Below, piece by piece: positions 47,801-57,041 of a stretch of 57,983 nt of DNA. This DNA comes from Fimihabitans intestinipullorum (GTDB taxonomy: Bacteria; Bacillota_I; Bacilli_A; RF39; UBA660), in assembly GCA_018714965.1 (NCBI GenBank), contig DVML01000017.1, forward strand, positions 1-57,983, written 5' to 3'. Under the pieces are notes generated by a model, which searched no databases, was not told the origin of the DNA, and was given only the letters and a program-made list of their open reading frames with translations. Every line of letters starts with the position of its first letter. Position 1 is the stretch's first letter. Made by a program: the position numbers and the translations under genes.

Positions 47801-48964
47801 ATGAAAAGATTAGTAACGTGTGAGTCTGTCACTTGTGGGCATCCTGATAAAGTGTGTGATCAAGTAGCAGATGCTATTTTAGATGCATATAAGAAAGAAG
47901 ATCCAGAGAGCCATGTGGCAGTCGAGGTATCGATGAGTTATCGTCGTGTATTTGTCATGGGAGAAGTTCGTTCTAAGGCAAAAATAGAAATAGAACCACT
48001 GATTAGAAAAACGATCTGTGAAATTGGTTATGACCATGATACGTTAGAATTTAATGGAAATACGATTCCAATCGATATAGATATTCGTACGCAGTCTGAG
48101 GATATTTCGATGGGAGTCGATCAAGCACGAGATGTCGTTGGACAACTAGGGGCTGGTGATCAAGGAATGATGTATGGATACGCTTGTTCTGATACGGACA
48201 ATAAAATGCCATATCCATACGAACTTGCAACGAAATTAGCACACCGTTTAGAAGTGGTACGAAAGGAACAATTGATTCCATATTTAAGACCAGACGGAAA
48301 AACACAGGTGACGGTGGAATACGATGGAGAGGAACCTGTACGCATTCAAACGATATTGATATCGACTCAACACGAACCAAATATCGCATTAGCGCAATTA
48401 CGTAAAGATTTACTAACACATGTGATCGATCCAGTATTAGAAGCAAGATGGGATAGTGCTTCAATTCAGATTTTAGTCAATCCGACAGGGCGCTTTGTCT
48501 TAGGTGGACCTGCTGCAGATAGCGGTTTAACTGGAAGAAAGATCATCGCTGATACTTATGGTGGAATCGGCCATCATGGTGGTGGTGCTTTTAGTGGGAA
48601 AGATGCAACCAAGGTAGACCGTACAGCAGCTTATTATACGAGATATGTTGCAAAGAATTTAGTTGCTGCAAATTGTTGCCGTAAATGTGAAGTTTCCGTA
48701 AGTTATGCGATTGGAGTAGCAAATCCTATCTCGATTTCAATCGATACATTCGATACTGCGCGATATCCAGAAGAGACGCTTCTTCACGTTATTGAAACTG
48801 TGTTTGATTTTAGACCATCACAGATGATAGAAGCACTTTCTCTAGATAAAGTAGAATTTCAAACCTTATCTAATTATGGGCACTTTGGATGGAATGCTAA
48901 CAAGTTATCATGGGAGCAAACAGATAAGGTAGAGGCGATTAAAGCTGCGTTAAAAACGCTTTAG
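47801..48964 (+). CDS. metK: S-adenosylmethionine synthetase
   Basis: This 387-aa enzyme makes SAM from methionine and ATP. Family blocks are TCESVTCGHPDKVCDQVADAILDA at the start, GAGDQGMMYGYA, the PTGRFVLGGPAADSGLTGRKIIADTYGG block and the phosphate loop HHGGGAFSGKDATKVDRTAAY. The only oddity is a somewhat diverged C-terminal region compared with other MetK (NKLSWEQTDKVEAIKAALK). It lies directly after the SAM-I riboswitch and forms a single-gene unit. Confidence 0.97.
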   Translation: MKRLVTCESVTCGHPDKVCDQVADAILDAYKKEDPESHVAVEVSMSYRRVFVMGEVRSKAKIEIEPLIRKTICEIGYDHDTLEFNGNTIPIDIDIRTQSEDISMGVDQARDVVGQLGAGDQGMMYGYACSDTDNKMPYPYELATKLAHRLEVVRKEQLIPYLRPDGKTQVTVEYDGEEPVRIQTILISTQHEPNIALAQLRKDLLTHVIDPVLEARWDSASIQILVNPTGRFVLGGPAADSGLTGRKIIADTYGGIGHHGGGAFSGKDATKVDRTAAYYTRYVAKNLVAANCCRKCEVSVSYAIGVANPISISIDTFDTARYPEETLLHVIETVFDFRPSQMIEALSLDKVEFQTLSNYGHFGWNANKLSWEQTDKVEAIKAALKTL

Positions 48965-48996
48965 TGTTTTCGAAAAAGCGATGAAGAATAAGGTTG

Positions 48997-49023
48997 AAAG
49001 ACACGTGCGTGTCTTTTCTTTTA
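48997..49023 (+). terminator. Rho-independent terminator after metK
   Basis: AAAGACAC pairs with GTGTCTTT around GTGC, followed by a T-rich tail. Confidence 0.88.
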
Positions 49024-49033
49024 TCGTAAAACA

Positions 49034-49042
49034 TGGTATAAT
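49034..49042 (+). promoter_or_regulatory. Extended -10 promoter (TGGTATAAT)
   Basis: TGG-TATAAT lies eleven bases after the metK terminator and 25 bases ahead of a full AAGGAGG site for the TTG-start gene. Confidence 0.55.
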
Positions 49043-49080
49043 AAAAGGCGTACAAATAAGAATGATAAGGAGGAATCAGT

Positions 49081-49488
49081 TTGAAGAAAAATATTTGTCC
49101 TAACTGTGCAGGAAAGATTCAACCTGGTAGTACGATTTGCAAGCATTGTGGATATACGTTAGAACAAAAAGAGTCAGTGAGACCATATGAAGAGAGATAT
49201 CAAGAGGAAGAAACATTCGAACAAGGTAGACCTCTCGACAGCGACAAAAAACGTCCGTTTGTCAACTATGGAATCGTTCGTGGCCCATATTGTAAATGGA
49301 TCAGCATTCCTCTTTGTTTATTACTAGGATGGCTTGGAGGTCATAAATTCTACGAAGGTAAATATTTTATGGGAATCTTATATGCCTTCACTTTTGGATT
49401 TTTTGGAATCGGTATTTTATTAGACTTGATTCAATTATTTCAAAAGAAAAAATATTACTATGTATCTAGTATTCCTTTTGTCATGTGA
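49081..49488 (+). CDS. Zinc-ribbon TM2-domain membrane protein
   Basis: This 135-aa protein has an N-terminal zinc ribbon (Cys6, Cys9, Cys20, Cys23), an acidic linker and a C-terminal TM2 domain with two helices (CLLLGWLGGHKFYEGKYFMGILYAFTFGFFGIG). The start is TTG 49081, supported by a full AAGGAGG seven bases upstream and by the ribbon beginning at residue 6. TM2 proteins are small membrane proteins without settled role. The next gene (tcdA) follows after 28 bases. Confidence 0.85.
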   Translation: MKKNICPNCAGKIQPGSTICKHCGYTLEQKESVRPYEERYQEEETFEQGRPLDSDKKRPFVNYGIVRGPYCKWISIPLCLLLGWLGGHKFYEGKYFMGILYAFTFGFFGIGILLDLIQLFQKKKYYYVSSIPFVM

Positions 49489-49516
49489 AAAAGGAATATA
49501 TAAATGAGGTGAAAAA

Positions 49517-50212
49517 ATGGATCAATTGAGTCGATTTGAATTATTGATCGGTGAAAAAATAGAAAAGATTAAAAACTTGACGGTTCTCGTCGTTGGATTA
49601 GGCGGAGTTGGAAGCTATGCGACAGAAGCATTGTGTCGAAGTGGTGTAGGAAGACTTATTTTGATCGACCATGACACGATCGACATTACGAATTTGAATC
49701 GCCAATTGATGGCGCTTCATTCTAATATAGGAAGATCAAAAGTCGAAGTATGGAAAGAGAGAATCAAAGATATCAATCCGGAATGTGAAGTGATTGGAAT
49801 GCAAGAATTTCTAACATCTGAGACAGTGGAAGACTTGCTTTTTCCATATGGGATTGATTATATCGTAGATGCTTGTGATACCGTAGATGCGAAGCTTGCT
49901 TTAATCGAGTATGCACAAACACATCATATTAAGTTAATTTCATGTATGGGAACGGGAAACAAGTTAAATGCGACCAAAGTAGAAATTATGGAGTTAAAGC
50001 GGACACAGAATGATCCTCTCGCTCGTGTGATGAGAAAGAAAATCAGAGACCGTGGTTTAAGTGATGATGTCATCGTCGTTTGTAGTAAAGAACTCCCATG
50101 CCCTAACGAGTCGAAAGTAATCGGATCGACTGCATTCGTGCCGAGTGTTGCAGGGCTATACTGTGCAAGTTACGTCGTAAATGATCGATTGAGTTGTGAG
50201 GAGAACATATGA
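49517..50212 (+). CDS. tcdA: tRNA threonylcarbamoyladenosine dehydratase (TcdA/CsdL)
   Basis: This 231-aa E1-like (ThiF/MoeB fold) enzyme has the nucleotide loop GLGGVGSYATEAL at residues 27-39, the DHDTIDITNLNRQ block and the catalytic VDACDTVDAKLAL helix. It cyclises t6A37 in tRNA to ct6A by ATP-dependent dehydration. Length is normal for TcdA, with CSKELPCP near the C-terminus. It overlaps the next gene by four bases. Confidence 0.92.
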   Translation: MDQLSRFELLIGEKIEKIKNLTVLVVGLGGVGSYATEALCRSGVGRLILIDHDTIDITNLNRQLMALHSNIGRSKVEVWKERIKDINPECEVIGMQEFLTSETVEDLLFPYGIDYIVDACDTVDAKLALIEYAQTHHIKLISCMGTGNKLNATKVEIMELKRTQNDPLARVMRKKIRDRGLSDDVIVVCSKELPCPNESKVIGSTAFVPSVAGLYCASYVVNDRLSCEENI

Positions 50213-50742
50213 AAAAAGTAGAACGAGAACTATGTAACATCGTGAAAGACTTAGAGGGAAATTTAATTGGAATCGGTCTTGCCGAACCTAAGCTTTTAGA
50301 TAAAATAGAAAGAAATGATAAAATTACAGAATGTACTCTTTTAAACGATCAAACTGGAGAATTAAATAAGGAACAATCAGGGCGAACGAAAAAATTGAAC
50401 ATTCGAAAACTTCGTAAAAAATTTAAAAAGAAGAGAATTGATACGATTATATGTGCGACTGAAGAAATCGCACTTTATACTAAAACATTTGTAAAAGATA
50501 GTATCTATATTACGAAGGGAACGATCTATTTTTACGGAGAAGATCTAGATCTATTAGAAAATATTCAAGAGAAATACAAACGATATCAAGTTAGTACTAA
50601 ACAAGAAAAATATGGACAATCTTATCTTTATGTCGTAGAAGTAAAAGATGCTAAAAATCATCGCATCAAAGAAATAGGATACTACATTAAAGATACGGTG
50701 ATGAACGGAGTCGATTATTTAAGCGATTATCTTGTACATTAA
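50209..50742 (+). CDS. Hypothetical protein between tcdA and smc
   Basis: This 177-aa protein begins MKKVERELCNIVKDLEGNLIGIGLAEPKLLDKIERNDKI. A lysine-rich middle (TKKLNIRKLRKKFKKKRIDTI) separates two compact parts. The first part resembles the start of a nucleotide- or SAM-binding Rossmann unit, but no motif is complete, so the family is not recognised. The pI is high. It is translationally coupled with tcdA (four-base overlap). A terminator overlaps its stop codon. Confidence 0.75.
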   Translation: MKKVERELCNIVKDLEGNLIGIGLAEPKLLDKIERNDKITECTLLNDQTGELNKEQSGRTKKLNIRKLRKKFKKKRIDTIICATEEIALYTKTFVKDSIYITKGTIYFYGEDLDLLENIQEKYKRYQVSTKQEKYGQSYLYVVEVKDAKNHRIKEIGYYIKDTVMNGVDYLSDYLVH

Positions 50743-50760
50743 AGGATTGATTCCTTTTTT
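50741..50760 (+). terminator. Rho-independent terminator ahead of smc
   Basis: AAAGGA pairs with TCCTTT around TTGAT, followed by T residues. It lies about 12 bases before the TATAAT (50773-50778) that precedes smc. Confidence 0.7.
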
Positions 50761-50802
50761 GTCGATTTATAGTATAATAAAAGAGTTGAAATAGGTGATA
50801 GG

Positions 50803-53757
50803 ATGTATTTAAAGGAAATTAAGGCACACGGGTTTAAGTCGTTTGCGGATAAGATCAATATCGAATTAGGAACAGAAATTTCTGGAATCGTCGGTCCGAA
50901 TGGAAGTGGAAAGAGCAATGTCGTAGATGCGGTTCGATGGGTACTTGGAGAGCAGTCTGTCAAATCTCTTCGTGGAGATGGAAACATGAGCGACGTTATC
51001 TTTTCTGGTAGTAAATCGAGAAATGCGCAAAATGTTGCAAGCGTTACGCTCGTCTTCGATAATAGTGACCGATATTTAAATGTCGACTATACTGAAGTTT
51101 CTATTCAAAGACGTGTTTATAAAGATGGAACAAATGAGTATCTACTCAATGGGGAACGTTGTAGATTGAAAGATATCACAGATATCTTATTAGATACAGG
51201 AATTGCAAAAGAGAGTTTTAATATTATTTCGCAGGGAAAGATTGAAGAAATTATCAGTAACAAGCCAAGTGAACGACGTATTATTTTTGAAGAAGCTGCA
51301 GGTGTACTCAAATACAAAAAGAGAAAAGAGGAGGCACTTCGCAAACTAGAACGTACGCACGATAATATGAATCGTGTCGATGATATCATCGAAGAATTAA
51401 AAGAACAGGTAGAACCTTTAAAAGAACAAAGAGAAAAAGCATTACTTTATAAAGAAGTAAAAGGAAAGTTAGAAAATACAGAGATCGCATTAATTACGCA
51501 CGATATCACTACTTTGAATACATCGTATCAATTAAATAAAGCAAAAGTAGATACACTCAACGAAGAAATTTTAAATATGGGATCTAATAGTCGTACGAGT
51601 GAAGCAGAGATTACAAAGTTTAAAGTAACTTTAGATGCACTAGAGCAAAAGTGGAATCAAGTACAAAAAGATTGGATTGAAAAAACGACTGAGTTAGAGA
51701 GAATCAATGGGCAAAAGCAAATTTTATTGGAGCGTAAAAAGTACGAAGTAGAGGACCAAAAATTACACGATGCGATCGTGCAATTAAAAGAACAGGAATT
51801 AAAACTTCAAACAGACTTACATGCCTTAGTTGGTGAAATTGAATTAGCGAAAAAAGATTTAGAACAATTTCAAAATGAAAGGGAAAATGCGGAACGTCAG
51901 TTAGAACAAAGTCGTAGTCGAAAACAGACACTACAGGCACAACTTTCCGACCTTTTCAAACGTCAGACGATGAAAGTACATCAAATCGATCAATTACGTA
52001 CATCGATCGAACACAATAGTTCACTGCCATATGCTGTTAAGAATATTTTGGATCATCCAAAGTTAACTGGAATTCATCATGTCATCGGTAAACTATTCGA
52101 AGTAGAAGAAAAATATGCGACAGCAATTTCCACTTCACTTGGAGGAGCAAGTCATTATTTGGTTGTAGATAACGAGAACGTTGCAAAAGTATGCATCAAT
52201 TATCTAAAGCAAAACACACTCGGACGTGCAACCTTTTTTCCAATCAACGTAATAAAGCCAAAAGAAATCGATTTAAACGTTTTGAGTAGTGTCTCTCATA
52301 TGCCAGGGTTTGTCGCTATCGCATCTACGTTGATCAAGTATCATCCGATGTATGATGGAATCATGAGAAATTTACTTGGTAACGTGATCGTTGCAACGGA
52401 TTTGGATCATGCGAATGAAATATCTCGCAAGTTGATGGGACGCTATAAAATAGTGACACTAGATGGAGAATTGATTCATGTAGGTGGATCTGTCACTGGA
52501 GGAAAAGCCAAGAAGACAAGTAATATCGTTAGTGAAAAGTATGAATTAGAAAAAGCATTAAAAGAAGATGAAGCATTAACCAATGAGATAGAGACATTAG
52601 AAAACAAGATGAACGAAGTCGATCACGACTTGAAATCAAAAGAGGACAAGTTATATTTGATTCAAAGAGAAACTGTCACAAAAGAAGAAAGTTATCGTCA
52701 AAAACAAATCCAGCAAAAAGAAGTACAGGCTAAACTAGAGCAAGTACAACTAGAAAAGACAGGAACAGGAAATATTTTAAATCAATCGCTCAGTGAAGAA
52801 GAAGATCAGATTTTAAAGAGGTACTATCAAGTAGAACAAGAAAAGAATGATCTTGAGAGAACTCTAGAGCAAGTAAAGAAAGAAAAAGCAGATGTAACAG
52901 AGCAACTAGGGGAGATAGAGTTTTCTTATAAGCAAGAAAATAGCATTTTAACACAAAAGAGCAAAGAATTGAAAAACTTAGAAATTGAGTTAAACCGTGC
53001 GGATGTTAAGTTAGATACGTTACTTGCATCACTTTCTGAAAATTACGGAATGACTTATGAAAAAGCGATCACACTTTACGAATTAGATAGCGATGTTGAA
53101 AGTGCTCGTATGAAAGTAAGTCGGTTAAAAGCCAAACTAAAAGAACTAGGTGAAGTCAATTTAGGTGCAATCGAAGAGTATGAACGTGTAAGTGTACGTT
53201 ACAATTTCCTATTAAATCAAAAAGAGGATCTACAAAAAGCGGAAGATACCTTACTTGAGATCATCGAAGAGATGGATGAAGTAATGGAAAAAGAATTTGT
53301 TACGACGTTCGAAACAGTCCGTAAAAACTTTACAGAGACATTTAAAGAGTTATTCCGTGGAGGAAATGCTGATTTACGTCTTACCGATGAAGATCATATT
53401 TTAGAAACAGGTGTCGAGATTGTTGCCAGTCCGCCGGGAAAGAAACTTACGAGTATTTCACTTCTTTCAGGAGGAGAGAAGACATTTACTGCAATCAGTC
53501 TGTTATTTGCAATTTTAAAATCTCGTCCAGTTCCATTCTGTATTTTAGATGAGGTAGAAGCTGCTCTAGATGAAGCAAATGTAGATAGTTTTGGTAAATA
53601 CATCGAATCGTTAAAAGAGAAAACGCAATTTATTTTGATTACACATAAGAAAAAGACGATGGAATATGCGGATGTCCTCTATGGAATTACGATGCAAGAG
53701 TCTGGTGTTAGTAAATTAGTAAGTGTAAAACTAGAAGATTTAGATAAAACTGTCTAA
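50803..53757 (+). CDS. smc: Chromosome condensation SMC protein (short-arm form)
   Basis: This 984-aa protein is an SMC ATPase: Walker A GPNGSGKSN at residues 31-39, then a coiled-coil arm from about 165 to 400, a hinge at about 400-530 (SLPYAVKNILDHPKLTGIHHVIGKL and the hinge Gly motif VGGSVTGGK), the second arm to about 780, and the C-terminal head with LLSGGEKTFTAISLLFAIL and LDEVEAALDEANVDSF. It is about 200 residues shorter than Bacillus SMC (1186), both arms being shorter. This length is like the Mycoplasma P115 SMC, suggesting relationship to the Mollicutes-side lineage. ScpA/ScpB are not in the window. Confidence 0.95.
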   Translation: MYLKEIKAHGFKSFADKINIELGTEISGIVGPNGSGKSNVVDAVRWVLGEQSVKSLRGDGNMSDVIFSGSKSRNAQNVASVTLVFDNSDRYLNVDYTEVSIQRRVYKDGTNEYLLNGERCRLKDITDILLDTGIAKESFNIISQGKIEEIISNKPSERRIIFEEAAGVLKYKKRKEEALRKLERTHDNMNRVDDIIEELKEQVEPLKEQREKALLYKEVKGKLENTEIALITHDITTLNTSYQLNKAKVDTLNEEILNMGSNSRTSEAEITKFKVTLDALEQKWNQVQKDWIEKTTELERINGQKQILLERKKYEVEDQKLHDAIVQLKEQELKLQTDLHALVGEIELAKKDLEQFQNERENAERQLEQSRSRKQTLQAQLSDLFKRQTMKVHQIDQLRTSIEHNSSLPYAVKNILDHPKLTGIHHVIGKLFEVEEKYATAISTSLGGASHYLVVDNENVAKVCINYLKQNTLGRATFFPINVIKPKEIDLNVLSSVSHMPGFVAIASTLIKYHPMYDGIMRNLLGNVIVATDLDHANEISRKLMGRYKIVTLDGELIHVGGSVTGGKAKKTSNIVSEKYELEKALKEDEALTNEIETLENKMNEVDHDLKSKEDKLYLIQRETVTKEESYRQKQIQQKEVQAKLEQVQLEKTGTGNILNQSLSEEEDQILKRYYQVEQEKNDLERTLEQVKKEKADVTEQLGEIEFSYKQENSILTQKSKELKNLEIELNRADVKLDTLLASLSENYGMTYEKAITLYELDSDVESARMKVSRLKAKLKELGEVNLGAIEEYERVSVRYNFLLNQKEDLQKAEDTLLEIIEEMDEVMEKEFVTTFETVRKNFTETFKELFRGGNADLRLTDEDHILETGVEIVASPPGKKLTSISLLSGGEKTFTAISLLFAILKSRPVPFCILDEVEAALDEANVDSFGKYIESLKEKTQFILITHKKKTMEYADVLYGITMQESGVSKLVSVKLEDLDKTV

Positions 53758-53781
53758 GATGCGCGAGAAATGATGAAATGA

Positions 53782-53810
53782 TTGACAAGTAAAAAAATTT
53801 CAACTACAAT
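53782..53810 (+). promoter_or_regulatory. Sigma-A promoter for the exported protein/glycosyltransferase operon
   Basis: TTGACA (53782-53787) and TACAAT (53805-53810) are separated by 17 bp. The start would lie near 53817, 30-40 bases before the ATG. Another TATAAT at 53816-53821 is closer, but has no -35 at proper distance. Confidence 0.75.
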
Positions 53811-53855
53811 GAAATTATAATAGAGAGTCAAAGATAGTGAAAGGAGCATGGTTGT

Positions 53856-54575
53856 ATGCGAAAAATAAGAAAACGAAAGACAAACCGGAATCTTATTTAT
53901 GGAATCGTATTTTCAGCAATGCTCTTTTTGACTGTCGGATATTCTGTGCTTACGACATCGTTAAATTTTAATATTACCACTCATAAGAATAGAATTCCTT
54001 TTGAAGTAGGAGAACAAGTGCAAGTGTTAGGGCTTACGCCAACTTTTCACGTCGTTGAAGTTCACGATGAATATTTGGAGTTACTTTCCGATAAGGCAGA
54101 AGGTTATGCGCTGTACTCGAATTCAGGATCAAGATTCGAAGATTCACAGGTTTATAAAGATTTAACTAATTATACTAGATATTGGAAAACTTATATCGAA
54201 AGTGCAGGGGGTACAACATATTATTACAATGTAAGCCTCATTAGTAGAGATGTGCTTCGAAACTTAATTTTATCTAGGGATCCAACTGCAAACGTTGATG
54301 GTAGTTGGAGCTTAGACTTTGAAAGTATCGGTTTAGGTTGGATTAGTGATTACGAATATAAGTATGAAGTAGAGAGTACAAATCGTATCTACGGATTTTA
54401 TACAAGTACATTAAACTTATCTGGAGGAAATAGTATATATAACATAAACTTTCTTCGTACACCTTCTGGAGAAATAATGGGAATGATGAGTTCTTTATCT
54501 GTCGGATCTTATGGATATGGAATGGATATTCGACCATATCTCAGAATCGATATAGATAGTGTTAAGAAGATGTAA
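53856..54575 (+). CDS. Exported/surface protein with SipW-type signal segment
   Basis: This 239-aa protein has a very basic N-terminus (RKIRKRKTNRN) followed by a hydrophobic segment LIYGIVFSAMLFLTVGYSVLTTSLNF. This is the signal type found in many Firmicutes surface proteins that a SipW-like peptidase cuts. The mature part is strand-rich and polar. It resembles minor surface or pilus-like subunits, and ends in a GMDIRPYLRIDI motif. It is the first gene of an operon with a GT2 and a membrane GT-C, so it may be the substrate or partner of surface glycosylation. Family unknown. Confidence 0.7.
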   Translation: MRKIRKRKTNRNLIYGIVFSAMLFLTVGYSVLTTSLNFNITTHKNRIPFEVGEQVQVLGLTPTFHVVEVHDEYLELLSDKAEGYALYSNSGSRFEDSQVYKDLTNYTRYWKTYIESAGGTTYYYNVSLISRDVLRNLILSRDPTANVDGSWSLDFESIGLGWISDYEYKYEVESTNRIYGFYTSTLNLSGGNSIYNINFLRTPSGEIMGMMSSLSVGSYGYGMDIRPYLRIDIDSVKKM

Positions 54576-54576
54576 T

Positions 54577-55272
54577 ATGAAGAAGTTAGTAGTTGTTATA
54601 CCTGCTTATAATCCGCCAGAAAGAATGATTTCCTACGTTGATGAGATTGGCAAATTAGATTTTTTAAAAATTGTTGTAGTGAACGATGGAAGCGAAAATC
54701 AATTTCAGTTTATTTTCGACCAATTACAACAAAGAGACGACGTGATTATTTTAAATAATAGAAAAAATATGGGCCAGGGATATAGCCTGAAAAAAGCTTA
54801 TAAGTTTATTCTAAAGCAAAGTTATGATTGTAGAGGGGTTATCACAGTAGATGCGGATGGGCAACATTCTGTATCAGATGTAGAAAAATTATCGAAACGT
54901 TTTTTAGAAGAGCCAACAGTCGCGAGACTTGGGGTTAGAAATTTTAATGAAAAACAAGTACCTTTGACGAGAAAATTTGCAAACAACTTGACGAATTTTC
55001 TTTTCGCACATTTCTATCATAAGAAAATTAGTGATACTCAATCAGGACTTCGTGTGTTTCCATTGAAACTGTTACCTGAATTATGTAAGATTCCAGGAGA
55101 TCGTTTTGAATATGCGTTAATGGTTTTGATTGACTTTGCACATAATGATAGAGAACTACGAGAAGATGAGATTCAAACGATTTATCACAAAGGGAAAAAG
55201 ACTTCGACTTTTAGGCCAGTTCAAGACTCTATAAGAGTTTATCGTATGATGTGGAAAGGAAAGAGAAAATAG
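54577..55272 (+). CDS. GT2 family glycosyltransferase (polyprenyl-phosphate sugar synthase-like)
   Basis: This 231-aa GT-A glycosyltransferase has the nucleotide-sugar start VVIPAYNPPERM, VVVNDGSENQ, the DxD-like VDADGQHS motif and the acceptor-binding SDTQSGLRVF of DPM1/DpgG-type enzymes. It probably moves a sugar from a nucleotide onto undecaprenyl phosphate. ATG 54577 is used, as the longer frame overlaps the previous gene. It has no membrane segment. The next gene is a GT-C that could use the lipid-linked sugar. Confidence 0.88.
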   Translation: MKKLVVVIPAYNPPERMISYVDEIGKLDFLKIVVVNDGSENQFQFIFDQLQQRDDVIILNNRKNMGQGYSLKKAYKFILKQSYDCRGVITVDADGQHSVSDVEKLSKRFLEEPTVARLGVRNFNEKQVPLTRKFANNLTNFLFAHFYHKKISDTQSGLRVFPLKLLPELCKIPGDRFEYALMVLIDFAHNDRELREDEIQTIYHKGKKTSTFRPVQDSIRVYRMMWKGKRK

Positions 55273-55273
55273 T

Positions 55274-56992
55274 ATGATGCTTTATTTTTTAGAGATGTTT
55301 TTGTTCATTATTTTACTTTCCTTTTCTATTAGTGTAATTTTAGAAAAGGAACTCAAATATACGATTCCTTTTTCTTTTTTTTGTATCATCCTATGGATGT
55401 ATATAGGTGGCTTATTTTTGGATCTCCGAATCGTATTTGCGCTATTATTGGTTTGCTATGTTGGAATCGTTTGCTACAGCATATATAAAATTAAGGGAAA
55501 ATGGAAAGAGAAGATAAAACAATATTTATATGATCCTATTCTGTTACTTTATTTTCTTTTATTTTTAATTATTATTGCTTTTAACTTCGATAAACATATT
55601 TCCTATATCGATGAATATCGACACTGGGGAACTGTCGTAAAAGCAATGTGGGAATCTCATCAATTATCGTTTCATATGGACTATATTATGTATCCATCTT
55701 ATCTACCAGCAATTTCTCTTTTACAATATACTTTTATGTCATTGTGTGGTTTCTTTAGCGAGAATATCCTTTATATCACATTTTACTTGTTTGGGGCATC
55801 CTTGATTTTACCATTTCTTAAAGTAACAAGAAAAAATTTATTCTTTTTTCTCATTTTGGCATTCTTTTTACCAACTGTTTTATTTACTAGTTATTATAAC
55901 TGTATTTATGTCGATGGGTTGATTGGAGTACTATTTTGTTTTTCAATGCTCCTGATTATGAAAAAAGTAGGTAAGAATGCAAGTAAATTTGATCTTGCTT
56001 TATTGACTCTTTCGCTTATAGCTCTTACTTTATTAAAGAATACAGGTTTCTATTTTGCTCTCGTTGCATTATTATATTGGGGAGTTACAGTTAAAGTGAG
56101 AAAAACAGGTCAATGGAAATCATTTTTTCTACTTGCGACAGTGATCATTTTAGCTCGTTTTAGTTGGAATGTATGTCTTGCATTATTTAATACACCATTA
56201 CAACATCAAAATCCAATGCCTTTAAAAGAACTGTGGGATTTAATTACATTTCAATGGAACGATCTTCAAAATGGTGTAATTTCACAATTTGTAAGGAGCT
56301 TCTTCCAATTAAAAATTGTTACGGATCCAATTTCACTCGATTATATTTCTATTATGATTTTATTTGTTTTAGGAGCTTATTGGATCTATCAAAAAAGTAA
56401 AAAAGCAGATCGTAAAGATTTAAAGTACTTTAATTGTTTCATGCTTGGTGGTGCTCTTTTATATCCGATCGCTTTACTACTTATGTATTTATTTCAATTT
56501 GAACCATATGATGCAATCCGACTTTCTTCTTACGATCGATATATTGTTATCTTTATTAATGCTGTATTGATTGCTTGGATGCTATTAATATTTGAACGGT
56601 TTGAAAAACCAAAAGATTATATCATTGGAATTTGTATCTTTTGTCTATTTGTTCCTTATGCTCAAGTATTAAATTGGTTTGATCAACGAGATACAAATTT
56701 TGAAGAAGAGTGGGGACAAATAGGAATGTTTGCCAAGGAACACGATGTTTTAATTTACGATCCAACATTACTCGAGGTAGAGTATTCGAAGATAAGATAT
56801 TATATGAATGTGACATCGAAAGAAAATTTTGATCATATTACGATTACAAGTACTTTTGATGAAAATAATATAGACATTTATGATTACATCTATTTGAAAC
56901 GTGTTCCAGATTCGTTAGAAGGTAAAGTAGAGAAAGATAAGATATATCAAGTAAGGGACGATGGCAGTTTGAAATTGATCTATTCTATTTGA
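55274..56992 (+). CDS. Membrane glycosyltransferase of GT-C type
   Basis: This 572-aa protein has about 12-13 membrane helices. Its first outer loop carries ISYIDEYRHWGTVVKAMW, in which the DE pair is at the usual GT-C catalytic place before the W, with YPSYLPAISLLQY following. The C-terminal part (about residue 480 on) is a soluble outer domain. It may transfer a sugar from a lipid carrier to a wall polymer or a protein on the outer face. It follows the GT2 by one base, and a surface protein precedes both. Confidence 0.8.
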   Translation: MMLYFLEMFLFIILLSFSISVILEKELKYTIPFSFFCIILWMYIGGLFLDLRIVFALLLVCYVGIVCYSIYKIKGKWKEKIKQYLYDPILLLYFLLFLIIIAFNFDKHISYIDEYRHWGTVVKAMWESHQLSFHMDYIMYPSYLPAISLLQYTFMSLCGFFSENILYITFYLFGASLILPFLKVTRKNLFFFLILAFFLPTVLFTSYYNCIYVDGLIGVLFCFSMLLIMKKVGKNASKFDLALLTLSLIALTLLKNTGFYFALVALLYWGVTVKVRKTGQWKSFFLLATVIILARFSWNVCLALFNTPLQHQNPMPLKELWDLITFQWNDLQNGVISQFVRSFFQLKIVTDPISLDYISIMILFVLGAYWIYQKSKKADRKDLKYFNCFMLGGALLYPIALLLMYLFQFEPYDAIRLSSYDRYIVIFINAVLIAWMLLIFERFEKPKDYIIGICIFCLFVPYAQVLNWFDQRDTNFEEEWGQIGMFAKEHDVLIYDPTLLEVEYSKIRYYMNVTSKENFDHITITSTFDENNIDIYDYIYLKRVPDSLEGKVEKDKIYQVRDDGSLKLIYSI

Positions 56993-57019
56993 CAGGTATA
57001 AAGTAGTATGTTATACTAC
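56989..57019 (+). promoter_or_regulatory. Strong promoter with operator-like inverted repeat over the -10
   Basis: TTGACA (56989-56994) and TATACT (57012-57017) are separated by 17 bp. A perfect 7-bp inverted repeat GTAGTAT-GTT-ATACTAC (57003-57019) covers the -10, as expected for a repressor site. TTGACA overlaps the stop codon of the GT-C gene. Confidence 0.75.
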
Positions 57020-57041
57020 AACTCGTTTGGAGAGATGAAAT

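Noticed and set aside
48051..48464. 137-aa open frame on the minus strand inside metK
   Set aside because: It is antisense to highly conserved MetK motifs, has no ribosome site and no family features, so it is a shadow frame.
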